A stretch of 64,000 bases of DNA from Neiella holothuriorum (lineage in GTDB: Bacteria; Pseudomonadota; Gammaproteobacteria; Enterobacterales; Neiellaceae). This document shows positions 42,642-51,478 of this stretch, piece by piece. Where the stretch lies: the NCBI RefSeq assembly GCF_019457915.1, contig NZ_JAHZSS010000010.1, positions 62,001 through 126,000 of the forward strand, given 5' to 3'. Under the pieces are notes generated by a model, which saw only the letters and a program-made list of their open reading frames with translations, was not told where the DNA came from and made no database searches. Numbering within the stretch: the stretch's first letter is position 1; every line of letters starts with the position of its first letter. Made by a program: the position numbers and the translations under genes.

Positions 42642-43175
42642 CTACTCCTCAGTGGTGTGTTTGCGCTGAAACCGCGCAATTGCGACTCGCTGTGCATGAA
42701 TCACATCGAGTAATTCTCTGATTGGTTTTAATTCGGCTTCCACGCAGGACACGCGTTCCATCTCCCACGCAGTGGCTTTTGTTGCCAATTGTTTTTCGGT
42801 ATAGCCCCGCGCGGTCGGCTTAATGACATTCCCCCACCTTCTAGCTTCCCCTTTGCGACGACCGTTCGGGTACTCGACCCATTCGATGTAAAGCTTGCCG
42901 CTTTCACCTTGGTCGGTTCGTCGTCGTATGCGCGGGGCAACATTACCTAGCTCAGTTGCGTTGCTATTACCGGATTGCTTTTGAAGGTTTAAGCGCTGCT
43001 GGTTCTCGAATTTCCACCACGTAAAGTAGCTATCGATAATCATCTGCGCTTCTTCTGCTAACTCGTCTGTTTGCCGCTGGCAGAGTTCAAGCTGCTGCGT
43101 GACGGTTTCCTGAAGGAGTGGGATATCAATTGTCATAATATCTATCTGTATCTCAAACCGTGTTTCGGCATACAT
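42642..43175 (-). CDS. MobI-like mobilisation protein
   Basis: A 177-residue basic protein at the head of the traI operon. Helical N-terminal region, then RIRRRTDQGESGKLYIEWVE near 83-102, which recalls MobI, an auxiliary factor encoded beside oriT in SXT and IncC elements. It may bind oriT and recruit TraI. An internal ATG at 43136 is an alternative start. Position next to a repeat-rich ~500-bp intergenic region supports the call. Confidence 0.55.
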   Translation of the reverse strand: MYAETRFEIQIDIMTIDIPLLQETVTQQLELCQRQTDELAEEAQMIIDSYFTWWKFENQQRLNLQKQSGNSNATELGNVAPRIRRRTDQGESGKLYIEWVEYPNGRRKGEARRWGNVIKPTARGYTEKQLATKATAWEMERVSCVEAELKPIRELLDVIHAQRVAIARFQRKHTTEE

Positions 43176-43671
43176 AGCGCTCAGTCATTTGCCGCCATAT
43201 GCCAAACTATGTTTTATTGCAAAATATGTATGCCAACGAACGTTTCCCGTTTTAGCAATGGAACTAACCAACGCTGTTTTCGCATACAACTATGTATTTC
43301 AATTGCCGTTGTTGGCTCACAAATGTATGCCACCATCCCGTCGCTCAAATACTTGTATGCCAACCGGTGTTCGCGTGACCTACGCTCGTACATCATTGGC
43401 TTTTACTATGCAGGAGTTGCTAGCTCAAAGTGGCGCTCTTAAGACTGCGTTTTAGCTGCGTTACGCATGACCCTCCCCCAAAAAACCCCCATAAACTGGC
43501 CTAGACAAGTTCCACGGAACACCCTGAAGTTCCACAAGCCTTCAGTGCTCTGAACCTCCTACTTAAAGGGCAATTTTTAGAGGAATTGGCGGCAACTAGG
43601 CGTCCTAGCGGACGTCTAACGGGCACGCAGGCATTTACGATCCAAATATTGAAAATACAGGAGCATTAACC
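43176..43671. other. Candidate oriT/regulatory region with TGTATGCC repeats
   Basis: No gene is supported in this ~500-base gap between the divergent mobI-like and actin-like genes. Near-identical TGTATGCCA copies lie at 43227, 43324 and 43354, with a variant CATATGCCA near 43196 and inverted GCATACA copies near 43160 and 43281. Two AAGTTCCAC direct repeats (43507 and 43527) and a short hairpin (43601-43613) lie closer to the actin-like gene. By analogy with SXT/IncC, where oriT adjoins mobI, oriT may be here. Confidence 0.45.
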
Positions 43672-44763
43672 ATGACTATGGGCACACCTTTAGATGCAGT
43701 TATCCGTACCGTTGATGTTGGATTCGGCACGACTACTGCTGTATGCGGTTATGACGAACATAACCAACCGATCGTTAGAACGTTTGCCTCTATTGCAAAC
43801 CCTATTGAGGCAAACAAGCGAGATGTCACAGCCGGCAGCATGAGCATTACTCGCAACGTTGTTGTTAACGTAAACGGTGGCACTTACGAAGTAGGTGAAG
43901 ATGTTTCTAAAACGTTCGACCCAAGAACGGCTCGGGTACTCAACAGTGGCTACATCAACAGCGATCAATACAAGGCTCTGTTTTTAGGTGCACTCGCTAT
44001 GTTGGATGCACCCAATGGTGTTATTGATTTGCTCGTTGGTGGATTGCCGGTATCGAATATGCATCGGCGAGCAGAGCTTGAAGAAATGATGAAGGGCACT
44101 CACCAAGTAGGTGACCGCAAAATAGTAGTAAAAAATGCGTGGGCGGTAGCGCAACCACTTGGAGGTTTGATTCACTACGCCAACGATAATGGTCAAGACA
44201 CATTTCATGCGCTGCAGTCCCAAACAGTATTGACTGTAGATCCAGGCTACTTGACCTGCGACTGGATGGTTACCAGTGGTATGGTGGCATCTGACCGCCG
44301 TTCAGGTGCGTGCGATCTTGGGATGAGTAAGATTCTTGAGTCGTGCTGTGATTATGCTGCCCCCATATTCAAGGTAGATAAAATTTATCCCGACACAATC
44401 GATGGCGCCTTCTGTTCTTCAAACAGACATTTAAAGATGAAGGGGCGTCACTATCCATTCCCTGTGTGTGAGGGTAAAGATGTGGAAGGTAACGATGTGT
44501 CGGTACGATATGACTTTCGAGATCAGATAGCTCGCGTCTGTCGTGAAGCCGCAACGATGATCACCAACGCTGTTGGGGATGGCCAAGACATTGATTTAAT
44601 AATTGTGACCGGCGGTCCAGCTCAGGTCTATTTGCGAGCGCTCCAAGATGTTTTCCCCGATCATAAAATTGAAATCGTCAAAAACCATCTGTGTGCTATC
44701 GCATTAGGGATGCAAGTAGCAGGTATTAATAAGTTCAAGCACATGACAGCAAACGCGGCGTAG
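43672..44763 (+). CDS. Actin-like plasmid segregation protein (PRTRC D/ParM-type)
   Basis: A 363-residue actin-fold ATPase: phosphate-1 VDVGFGTTTAVCGYDE near 14-29, phosphate-2 LTVDPGYLTCDWM near 187-199, and the adenosine motif IIVTGGPAQVYLRAL near 310-324. It fits the PRTRC D/StbA/ParM group that forms filaments pushing plasmid copies apart. AGGAG lies eight bases before the ATG at 43672. A small partner gene follows 13 bases downstream. It shows similarity to PRTRC D in layout but lies 32 kb from the PRTRC cassette. Confidence 0.75.
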   Translation: MTMGTPLDAVIRTVDVGFGTTTAVCGYDEHNQPIVRTFASIANPIEANKRDVTAGSMSITRNVVVNVNGGTYEVGEDVSKTFDPRTARVLNSGYINSDQYKALFLGALAMLDAPNGVIDLLVGGLPVSNMHRRAELEEMMKGTHQVGDRKIVVKNAWAVAQPLGGLIHYANDNGQDTFHALQSQTVLTVDPGYLTCDWMVTSGMVASDRRSGACDLGMSKILESCCDYAAPIFKVDKIYPDTIDGAFCSSNRHLKMKGRHYPFPVCEGKDVEGNDVSVRYDFRDQIARVCREAATMITNAVGDGQDIDLIIVTGGPAQVYLRALQDVFPDHKIEIVKNHLCAIALGMQVAGINKFKHMTANAA

Positions 44764-44776
44764 AGAGGTGTACCTA

Positions 44777-45055
44777 ATGGACCCTGACAAAGAGCTGCGC
44801 ATGAACTTGAAGGTCGAAAAAGCAAAATATCCCGACTTGCATGAACATCTGTCCAAATTGCCAGAGGGGGTGCGTTGCGAAGAAGTCCGGTATTTAACAC
44901 GTTTAGCATTAGAAATGCGTAAGGGCGGTTTGTCCCATGCGCCGACAGCTAGTTCGGCTCAACAACAACCCTCTGCGGAAAAGACCACTAATAGCGTAAG
45001 CCCGAACGCCTCCATTCTAGATATGTCCGGATTAAACAACGACTTCTACAATTAA
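44777..45055 (+). CDS. Small partner of actin-like protein
   Basis: A 92-residue protein with a basic helical N-terminal part (LRMNLKVEKAKYPDLHEHL, GVRCEEVRYLTRLALEMRK), size and position expected of a ParR/StbB-like DNA-binding adaptor, and a disordered Ser/Asn-rich tail. GAGAGGTG precedes the ATG at 44777. No ribbon-helix-helix is proven, so the adaptor role is inferred from position. A terminator follows. Confidence 0.55.
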   Translation: MDPDKELRMNLKVEKAKYPDLHEHLSKLPEGVRCEEVRYLTRLALEMRKGGLSHAPTASSAQQQPSAEKTTNSVSPNASILDMSGLNNDFYN

Positions 45056-45552
45056 GTGATGACTCTACATTTGCCGCTTGACTCTGCTTGAGTCGAGTGG
45101 CTTGCTTTTTAACCTCTGATGAGCAATTCTATAGTTCGTTCTGTTGAGCATCTTTTATTAAAAAAAATGGCCGGAGCAACAGCGACGGACCTATATTTTC
45201 TTTCATTACCCCTCAAACCTTAAACCCTTAATAAGAACCCTTAAAGTAGGCCATATCTGATTGATCTGGGCGTCCTATTATTGTGGTTGACGTTATCTTA
45301 ATTGACGCTTGATGAATCGCATTTGCAATATGTAGGCTCTTAAATGGCGATTAGGTAGTTCGCATTTGATCGACCATCATTTACTGGCTTGTGCCCTGCC
45401 CTATGAACGTTAGATTTATCAAAAAACTAAGCTCTTGGCCCGTTTGTAGGGGCTTTTTACGTGGCGGATTGATGGCGGCGTTGTTTTTTTGAGTGTTTTG
45501 AGGCGGTTTTCAGAAAAAAGACGGATCTGTGCTGTGTTAGAAACCGTAAAAA
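45056..45552. other. Intergenic, no gene seen
   Basis: About 500 AT-rich bases between two genes converging from opposite strands. Apart from the terminator at 45073-45110, a weaker GCCC/GGGGC hairpin (45438-45453) followed by five T is the only structure noted. Confidence 0.5.
45073..45110 (+). terminator. Terminator after actin-like operon
   Basis: A 12-pair stem (45073-45084 with 45090-45101, two G-U pairs, TGCTT loop), then a T-rich tail TTGCTTTTT. Confidence 0.85.
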
Positions 45553-46323
45553 TTAGAGTCGGTATCGCTCTGAGGGGATATCATCGATGACAGGTGGTGC
45601 AGCAGGAATGTTTTGCTCAATTTGTTGTTTTGCCGATTTCTTCATCGCATCCATTTTCTTCTGGATGATGTTCTGCATACGTGACGTTGCTTGAATGATT
45701 AGCTGCCCAGCATTGCGCGATAATTTAATGACATTTGTAGCTGCTAGGCTATTGAGAATAGCTTTGATGGTATTTACCGCAAAGCCAAATGTCCGGGCAA
45801 GCGAAGTTAGGTATCGAGCATTGATTTTGCTATTAGTGTTTTTGTAGTTCAGATTGGCCGAGGCCATTTTGTCGCGCAGGTAACACCTTATATAAAGCTT
45901 AGAGCGTTCACATTCCGCTTTTTTATTCGTCATTTTGAGCCCCTTAAGAGAGCTCATTGGAACTGCCGTAATTTGCGTTTGATTCGTTTCTTCTTTTGAA
46001 GTGCTACTGGTGAACGCGGCTTTATATGCCTCGATTATATCGTGATTTTCAGGACAGTTATTAAATTGCAGGGCATCTCGGAATGGCAGGCTACCATCCA
46101 CCTTCTCCAAAAGGCCATCGTCGATGAATTTTTTGACGTACCGCTTGCTGGACGTTTTGGATACGCCAGTCATTGTCTCGATCGCTGCTGGTGAAGCATC
46201 AAATCGTTGGTTGCGGATGATGTGGAATGCAATGTGTGAAAAGACGAATGCCGCAGTACAGTTGTATTTGCGCACTATCGTGTCGCAAACAAACAGTCGC
46301 ATGGTTTTAGGCTCGCTCGGCAT
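45553..46323 (-). CDS. Winged-helix DNA-binding protein near origin
   Basis: A 256-residue basic protein with an N-terminal helix-turn-helix pattern (AIETMTGVSKTSSKRYVKKF near 47-66, then DDGLLEKVDG). A second helix-turn-helix-like segment (SLARTFGFAVNTIKAIL) lies near 175-191, and the tail is Lys/Gln-rich. It sits right beside the iteron region. A role in replication control or as an auxiliary initiator is plausible; a transcriptional regulator is the alternative. No ribosome site stands out. Confidence 0.55.
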   Translation of the reverse strand: MPSEPKTMRLFVCDTIVRKYNCTAAFVFSHIAFHIIRNQRFDASPAAIETMTGVSKTSSKRYVKKFIDDGLLEKVDGSLPFRDALQFNNCPENHDIIEAYKAAFTSSTSKEETNQTQITAVPMSSLKGLKMTNKKAECERSKLYIRCYLRDKMASANLNYKNTNSKINARYLTSLARTFGFAVNTIKAILNSLAATNVIKLSRNAGQLIIQATSRMQNIIQKKMDAMKKSAKQQIEQNIPAAPPVIDDIPSERYRL

Positions 46324-46878
46324 TGGTCTGTATATCTATCCGTTGTAGTGGCAAATCGCCACAGATTTAAAGAGTCAGGTATTTGCTAATTTTTTAGTAA
46401 ACTAGATTAGATCTATAGAATTGATCAAGATCTTTCATGCTATCTAAAGAAGTTGTTATAGATTCAGTCCGGTGTGTTTTGGCGCTATAGATTCAGTCCG
46501 GCACGGAAGCTATTTGCATTCGTTCCGCTGATAGATTCAGTCCGGCACGGAAGCTATTTGCATTCGTTCCGCTGATAGATTCAGTCCGGCGTAGTAGATA
46601 ATGAGCTTAGTGTTTTGTTGTTGGCCTGCCTGCGACAACTTGATAGATTCAGTCCGACCTCTTATGGCCACAGGCGCTCTCTTTTTCCGCTTTTGATAAC
46701 GTCAGAATAAATCTTGCGTTGCAGCTCTAGCTTCAGCACCAACCTAAGGTGCCCGTGTATCGGCAGGAGCATTTATTTGCTTACGAGTTATGTGCAGTCA
46801 ATACAGCCACCGCAACTCGGTAAAACAGCAACTTAGATAAAGATTCAGTTTTGAAGTGGGATTCAGTCCGACCACTAG
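46324..46878. other. Origin of replication region (oriV candidate)
   Basis: About 550 bases between the winged-helix and initiator genes carry six iterons and one partial iteron, three GATC sites within about 25 bp (46410-46432), and flanking AT-rich DNA (46380-46440), the usual parts of an iteron origin. The DnaA-box consensus was not found by eye. Confidence 0.7.
46461..46870 (+). repeat. Iterons, consensus GATTCAGTCCG
   Basis: Direct repeats of ATAGATTCAGTCCG (core GATTCAGTCCG) start at 46461, 46490, 46534, 46578, 46646 and 46860, with a degenerate copy at 46842. An eighth copy lies at 48805, upstream of the initiator and parA. The 46490-46577 interval contains an exact 44-bp duplication that includes the CACGGAAGC...TTCCGCT segment. 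Binding by the initiator encoded alongside is the natural reading. Confidence 0.85.
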
Positions 46879-48411
46879 TTAGAAATCGAAGCTTGATTGG
46901 TCAACGTTGGATAATTTTCGAGGCTTGCTTGAACTAAAGTCGTCATCAAACCTAATACCAAGGCCTTCACCAATTTGAAGCCGTAAATGAATTAGCGTCT
47001 GATTCGTTGATTCATCATATCCTACGTTGATGATTAAACCGTGCGCCAGCGCCTTTCCGTATTCTAAGATATATTCGCGCTTACCATTTTGATTAACCCA
47101 AAGGTTGTTGTGAAGCTGAACGAGCGACTCTCGATGTTTTGCACTGTCTTTGCTCGGCGCATATGTTTCATCTCTATGCTCGATCATGAATGTGGTGAAT
47201 TTGCGCTTGAATTCACTCAGCTGGCTGTTTGGCGCCACCAGCTCTCGCAATTGATTCCAGTTCAGCAGCCGGCGAACGAACTGCGCCCTACCCGACCTGA
47301 TTAGATCTTTAGCCCATAGGCCAAACAAGATCTCGATTTCATTTTTGCTTTGTAGCAAATCATCCTCAATCAAAACTAACGAGGGTGTTGTACCGTGGTC
47401 AGTTACCGCACGCCAACATTGTTTTACTGTTCCGAGCGGGAACTGAATTGTGACGATGCGACGTCTGTTTCCGGAGCCATCATCATAGGAGCCTACTCGT
47501 TCGAGCCGGAATAGTTTGATGAATTCCTGTTCGACCTGGATGAAGCGTTTGTCATTGGCTGGAATGTCTTCAATGTTGAACGTGGTCGCTGATATCTTAC
47601 GCAACCCCTCAATTGCTGCATTTCCGTAACCTAATGATGTTGCGTCTTCTGCTGAGGCTTTTTTTGACATAATGATAAGCTGGTGCAGTGGAATGTTATA
47701 GGTTTCCGTCGCAGGCTCTTTACCGTCGCTCAACTCAGCCTCCATATAAGCGAGCAACCACGATATTGCGCCGCTGTAATAAGCTAAATCGGGCACGGCC
47801 ATCAGGCGCCCTCCTTCAGCTTCACTCACTATATTTACAACCTGCCCATCGGCAGATGTGACTGGGACATTGAATTTTGTGCTTCTATCTTTGCGGTTAG
47901 TTCGCATCGCTTTTACTAAGTAGCGAACTACAAATAGCATCCCATAGCTCTCGCGATCTTCAGAAACCTCCGTCCGCGACTCAAGTTCGGTTTGTAGAAT
48001 TTTGGTTGAGTAGGCGTCTTTTGGTTCGGTCGCCATGGCCGCGATAGCTGTGGCTGCCACCTCTTTACTTGGCATTTTTAAAAGATATAGAGTGCCACGC
48101 CGATTTCGTATCGGATCAGTAGTGACGTACTGTGCCTCACACAGCCCTGCTTCTTCTAGCTTGACCAGTTGCGCGCGAATGGTTGAAGGGCTTTTTTTGA
48201 TTGTTGACTTTGATAATTGGTTGATGCTTGTCAGCCTGTCTTCGTTATCAAAGCACTCCGCAGCTATTTGGCTAACCAGCTCGGTGACTTTCGCAGTCAT
48301 ACTGAAATTTGCACATGCGCGAATGTAGTCTCGCATTTCCAGACCACTTTCCAGCTGAACTAGTGGCGCTCGGATGTCGTACTTCTCAGCCACATCGCAC
48401 ATGTTTTTCAT
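46879..48411 (-). CDS. Plasmid replication initiator
   Basis: A 510-residue protein flanked by iterons. Residues about 60-95 (RLTSINQLSKSTIKKSPSTI, then VKLEEAGLCEAQYV) form a winged-helix pattern. The middle carries a PLHQLIIMSKKASAEDATSLGYG segment and a beta-rich RIVTIQFPLG part typical of large Rep proteins (RctB/RepA style), though no family is certain. It would bind the GATTCAGTCCG iterons and open oriV. The ATG at 48411 has AAGGTG upstream; a GTG at 48423 is possible. Confidence 0.7.
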   Translation of the reverse strand: MKNMCDVAEKYDIRAPLVQLESGLEMRDYIRACANFSMTAKVTELVSQIAAECFDNEDRLTSINQLSKSTIKKSPSTIRAQLVKLEEAGLCEAQYVTTDPIRNRRGTLYLLKMPSKEVAATAIAAMATEPKDAYSTKILQTELESRTEVSEDRESYGMLFVVRYLVKAMRTNRKDRSTKFNVPVTSADGQVVNIVSEAEGGRLMAVPDLAYYSGAISWLLAYMEAELSDGKEPATETYNIPLHQLIIMSKKASAEDATSLGYGNAAIEGLRKISATTFNIEDIPANDKRFIQVEQEFIKLFRLERVGSYDDGSGNRRRIVTIQFPLGTVKQCWRAVTDHGTTPSLVLIEDDLLQSKNEIEILFGLWAKDLIRSGRAQFVRRLLNWNQLRELVAPNSQLSEFKRKFTTFMIEHRDETYAPSKDSAKHRESLVQLHNNLWVNQNGKREYILEYGKALAHGLIINVGYDESTNQTLIHLRLQIGEGLGIRFDDDFSSSKPRKLSNVDQSSFDF

Positions 48412-48430
48412 GAATACATTCACCTTATTA

Positions 48431-48779
48431 TCTTTGTCGAATCTGTCCGCGCGCGGACAGATTCATTCAAATCGCCTACAACGCATGTACCGCAAGGGCT
48501 GCAGAGTTTTTTTAATTAAAATTTAATTCATGGCTCCATAACTCTGCTCTCGCCATCTTTGTCGAATCTGTCCGCGCGCGGACAGATTCATTCAAATCGC
48601 CTACAACGCATGTACCGCAAGGGCTGCAGAGTTTTTTTAATTAAAATTTAATTCATGGCTCCATAACTCTGCTCTCGCCATCTTTGTCGAATCTGTCCGC
48701 GCGCGGACAGATTCATTCAAATCGCCTGCAACGCATGTACCGCAAGGGCTGTAGGGTTTTTTTAATTAAAATTTAATTC
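48431..48779. repeat. Three direct repeats of 125 bp with palindromes
   Basis: Units start at 48431, 48556 and 48681 (the third is cut short near 48779). Copies one and two are near-identical, the third has a few changes. Each carries a 26-bp perfect palindrome (48439-48464, 48564-48589, 48689-48714) whose half-site CGGACAGATTC differs from the inverse iteron CGGACTGAATC at two positions, followed by an AT-rich TTTTTTTAATTAAAATTTAATT segment. Likely initiator-autoregulation operators or a ParB centromere. Confidence 0.85.
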
Positions 48780-48804
48780 GCCCGATAACCGTACAGTTTT
48801 TATA

Positions 48805-48815
48805 GATTCAGTCCG
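48805..48815 (+). repeat. Single iteron copy near parA promoter
   Basis: A full GATTCAGTCCG core located between the 125-bp repeats and the parA start. It could let the initiator also regulate parA. Confidence 0.6.
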
Positions 48816-48880
48816 AGACTTAAATCTATCACTATGCCAGTATAACTGCTAATTAAAGCTAATTGAGAACAAGGTTAACC

Positions 48881-49798
48881 ATGGCAGCTGCGCTATATAA
48901 TGGTTTAAAAGTCTTGACCAGCTACCATCGTAAAGGTGGTGTCGGAAAAACATTCTTTGCTTCTACCCTTGCCTATTTGCTGGCTACTGGCGGGCCCGAC
49001 AAAAAGGGCAAGAAACGCCGCGTGCTCATCTTGGACTACGATTCTCAGCAAGATACGTCTAAAGCATTTCTTGCGATGGTTAGCATTCCTGGCGAAGATG
49101 AATATATGCCTCCCGTGCACCCTGAGTTTGGCGAAATTGACGATCCAGACTGGGGAGGGACGAATACAAGCAGCGACATCCTGTTTGACAATCCGGTATA
49201 CGAATACCCAACAGCGCACGACAACATCGCGATTTTGCCAAGTGAAGGTAACGTGGATCGTGTCAGCGCGCTTTCAGCTCAAGCTGATGAGCTAGAGGTA
49301 AATATATCTCGCTATATGCGCGACTGGTTTGAGAAGTCCGGCATTCATGAAGACTACGATGTTGTAATTGTAGATAACCCGCCCAGCAAAACGCCTGTAT
49401 CCGCTGGGTTAATGGGGGCCGCCACTCATGTAATGATCCCAACTGAGGTCAACCGTGACGCCATTGACGGTGCAACTTTGCTGTTAGACCGCATTGATAA
49501 AATTAATGATGACCGTGACGTGCCGCTTGAAGTTGTTGGGATTTTTCCAAATATGGTCCCATCACCGAGCCGGCTCAGCGTAAAAGATAAAGTCGGGCTT
49601 CAGTGGCTATATAACCCAGATAACCGAACATCGAACTACATGGCAGATTTTTTTATTCAACGTCGTGAGTGTTATCGAGTGTTTGAACGCCCAAGTATGG
49701 ATCCATCTCATTTTAGTTTTGTACATAATTTTCACGCACAAGCAGAGATGAACAAACTTTATAACCATGTAGTTGATAGCATGTGGGGCGAACAATAA
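48881..49798 (+). CDS. parA: Partition ATPase ParA
   Basis: A 305-residue Walker-type ATPase: deviant Walker A KGGVGKTFFASTLAYLLAT (KGGVGKT near residues 19-25), Walker A' LILDYDSQQDTSKA near 51-64 and Walker B VVIVDNPPSK near 158-167. It positions plasmid copies with ParB. The ATG at 48881 has AAGG ten bases upstream. There is no N-terminal helix-turn-helix, so it is the short ParA type. The gene overlaps parB. Confidence 0.9.
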   Translation: MAAALYNGLKVLTSYHRKGGVGKTFFASTLAYLLATGGPDKKGKKRRVLILDYDSQQDTSKAFLAMVSIPGEDEYMPPVHPEFGEIDDPDWGGTNTSSDILFDNPVYEYPTAHDNIAILPSEGNVDRVSALSAQADELEVNISRYMRDWFEKSGIHEDYDVVIVDNPPSKTPVSAGLMGAATHVMIPTEVNRDAIDGATLLLDRIDKINDDRDVPLEVVGIFPNMVPSPSRLSVKDKVGLQWLYNPDNRTSNYMADFFIQRRECYRVFERPSMDPSHFSFVHNFHAQAEMNKLYNHVVDSMWGEQ

Positions 49799-51024
49799 TG
49801 ACTCATAATAAGTCTGAGCCTAATAAACCTACCAAACCACGAAAACGTCGCAATGTGGCTCGCGCTTCGAGTCAGCAGCAACTAATTAATGACCTGAAAG
49901 ATCAGTCTGTGCCTATGGGGGCGAAAGCTGAAAAACTTGCCGCATCTAATAGTTTTACGTCTAAACAGGATGCTTCGCATCTAGATGAACCGTTATTTGC
50001 AGATAAATTTTCTCTTGAACACATTATCGTTCAACGTATTAGCCCACAGGAAGATAATGCACGTTTCTTACCCATCGCCACGACGCTAGGGGATGCTGAT
50101 AAAATCGCCGCAGCCACCGATTGCGTTGTATGCGATAAAGGCATCCTTGAGAACCGGCTCGCCAAAGACCATCCGCGCTATGCTGAAGTCGATGCTGAAA
50201 TCGCGGAAATCATATCGCTGTCACGCTCGATTAAGCGCGAAGGATTAATTCACCCGATCACCGTTTGGCGTCAAACAACGTCTAGTTACCCGATCCTCGC
50301 GGGACACCGTCGTTACTATGCGGTTTTGTTTCTCTATGGCCATTTAGTATCAATTCGCATCAAAATCTACCTTAAGAAACCGAAGCGACCTCAAGTGATC
50401 CGGTTTATGGAAAACAACTTACGGCAAGACACATCATTCTACGATACGTTGCGTAGCTATGAATTTGCTATCACTGAGTTGTCTCCGGAGCTGCCAGCAG
50501 ACTTGCCCCCAATTGAGCGCTTGAAACGCGTCATGGAATTTTTGGGGGTAGGGAAGACCACCTATTATCGACTGAACAAACTTCTAAACTACAAGAGCAT
50601 TCTAGAGCCGTTGCTTGCTGCCAACGTAGGTAATCAGACTGAGCTGTATAACAAAGTTATTGAGCTTGAAAAAACAGCCCCTAATGAGGTTGATGCGCAA
50701 CTAACCCAATGGGTCAACGATGTTCTAAGTGGTGCGGTGGATATCTCGGTCGAGGCGCCGGAGCAAGAAACCCCAAGTAGCCGCCCTGCGCCAAAGAAAG
50801 CTAAGCGCACCTCTGGGCGCGTTCGCAAGCACTACTCGATTCCAAAACTTCCTGTCTCAAACCCTGAACCTATCAAGCAACTGGTTTCTCGCGGGTTTGC
50901 TTCGATTGACTGCGGTGTTGATTGGGACGCTCTCGATTATGGGGATGTGACCAAAGTCCAAGAGGCGCTTGAGGTTGCGATTCAGAAATTAGTGGAACAG
51001 TCTAAGGACAAGAATTCGATGTAA
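49798..51024 (+). CDS. parB: Centromere-binding protein ParB
   Basis: A 408-residue ParB: disordered basic N-terminus, then ParB motifs IVQRISPQEDNARFL (about 75-89), AGHRRYYA (ParB box) and FMENNLRQDTSFYDTL (about 203-218), a helix-turn-helix region (ERLKRVMEFLGVGKTTYYRL), and a C-terminal domain with Pro/Arg-rich linker. TAATG overlap with parA implies translational coupling. It is the usual partner of ParA; no connection to the PRTRC cassette is seen. Confidence 0.88.
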   Translation: MTHNKSEPNKPTKPRKRRNVARASSQQQLINDLKDQSVPMGAKAEKLAASNSFTSKQDASHLDEPLFADKFSLEHIIVQRISPQEDNARFLPIATTLGDADKIAAATDCVVCDKGILENRLAKDHPRYAEVDAEIAEIISLSRSIKREGLIHPITVWRQTTSSYPILAGHRRYYAVLFLYGHLVSIRIKIYLKKPKRPQVIRFMENNLRQDTSFYDTLRSYEFAITELSPELPADLPPIERLKRVMEFLGVGKTTYYRLNKLLNYKSILEPLLAANVGNQTELYNKVIELEKTAPNEVDAQLTQWVNDVLSGAVDISVEAPEQETPSSRPAPKKAKRTSGRVRKHYSIPKLPVSNPEPIKQLVSRGFASIDCGVDWDALDYGDVTKVQEALEVAIQKLVEQSKDKNSM

Positions 51025-51107
51025 TCGATAGGGGCAGGGCACTGAGCACAAGTTGGCAGACCTCACTCAATGCCCTGCAAAACACATGCAACCGTAGGAG
51101 GTGCAAA

Positions 51108-51230
51108 ATGTCTACACATGAGATTGTACTGCTCGCTCGCAAAATGGCAACTCGTCAACGAGTTCACCTGCCAGCTTTGAGCATGAAGCAGTTTTCTCTG
51201 TTACTAACAGAACTAAGCAAACATCGCTGA
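51108..51230 (+). CDS. 40-residue small protein with perfect Shine-Dalgarno
   Basis: A 40-codon frame starting ATG 51108 with AGGAGGTG at 51096-51103, the strongest ribosome site seen in the window. The product is basic and helical (STHEIVLLARKMATRQRV then PALSMKQFSLLLTELSKHR). A 8-bp inverted repeat (51034-51041/51071-51078) precedes it. It is short, so coding is inferred mainly from the ribosome site. A regulator of parAB or of the FlhDC-like genes is possible. Confidence 0.5.
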   Translation: MSTHEIVLLARKMATRQRVHLPALSMKQFSLLLTELSKHR

Positions 51231-51478
51231 TTTGTGATGCAATCCACAACTTGATGAATAAGCGGGCACATTTGTGTACCGCTTATTTTTTGTTCTAAAA
51301 CAAGCTTATAGAAGCATATTGTTAACTTTGTGTTTCCATTGTCACAAATTACACTGGACGCGATATTTAAAAATTTGTTAGATTCTCGACTTGTAAATGT
51401 ACGCCGGATGTTTTGGCGTGGTTATTCAAAGGGCGTCATTGGCGAATCGACGCTTGAAGTTGAGTGAGAGTAGTACTT
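51231..51478. other. Upstream region of flhDC-like genes
   Basis: About 250 AT-rich bases with no gene. Several A/T-rich promoter-like stretches are present (e.g. TTGTTAGATTCT around 51380) but no unambiguous pair is assigned. Confidence 0.4.

Noticed and set aside
43189-43455. Small + strand ORF in the mobI upstream gap
   Set aside because: TTG start, no ribosome site, and it covers the TGTATGCC repeats; looks like chance.
48431-48779. CRISPR or transposon ends
   Set aside because: The 125-bp units are complete direct repeats with palindromes, without spacers or a transposase.
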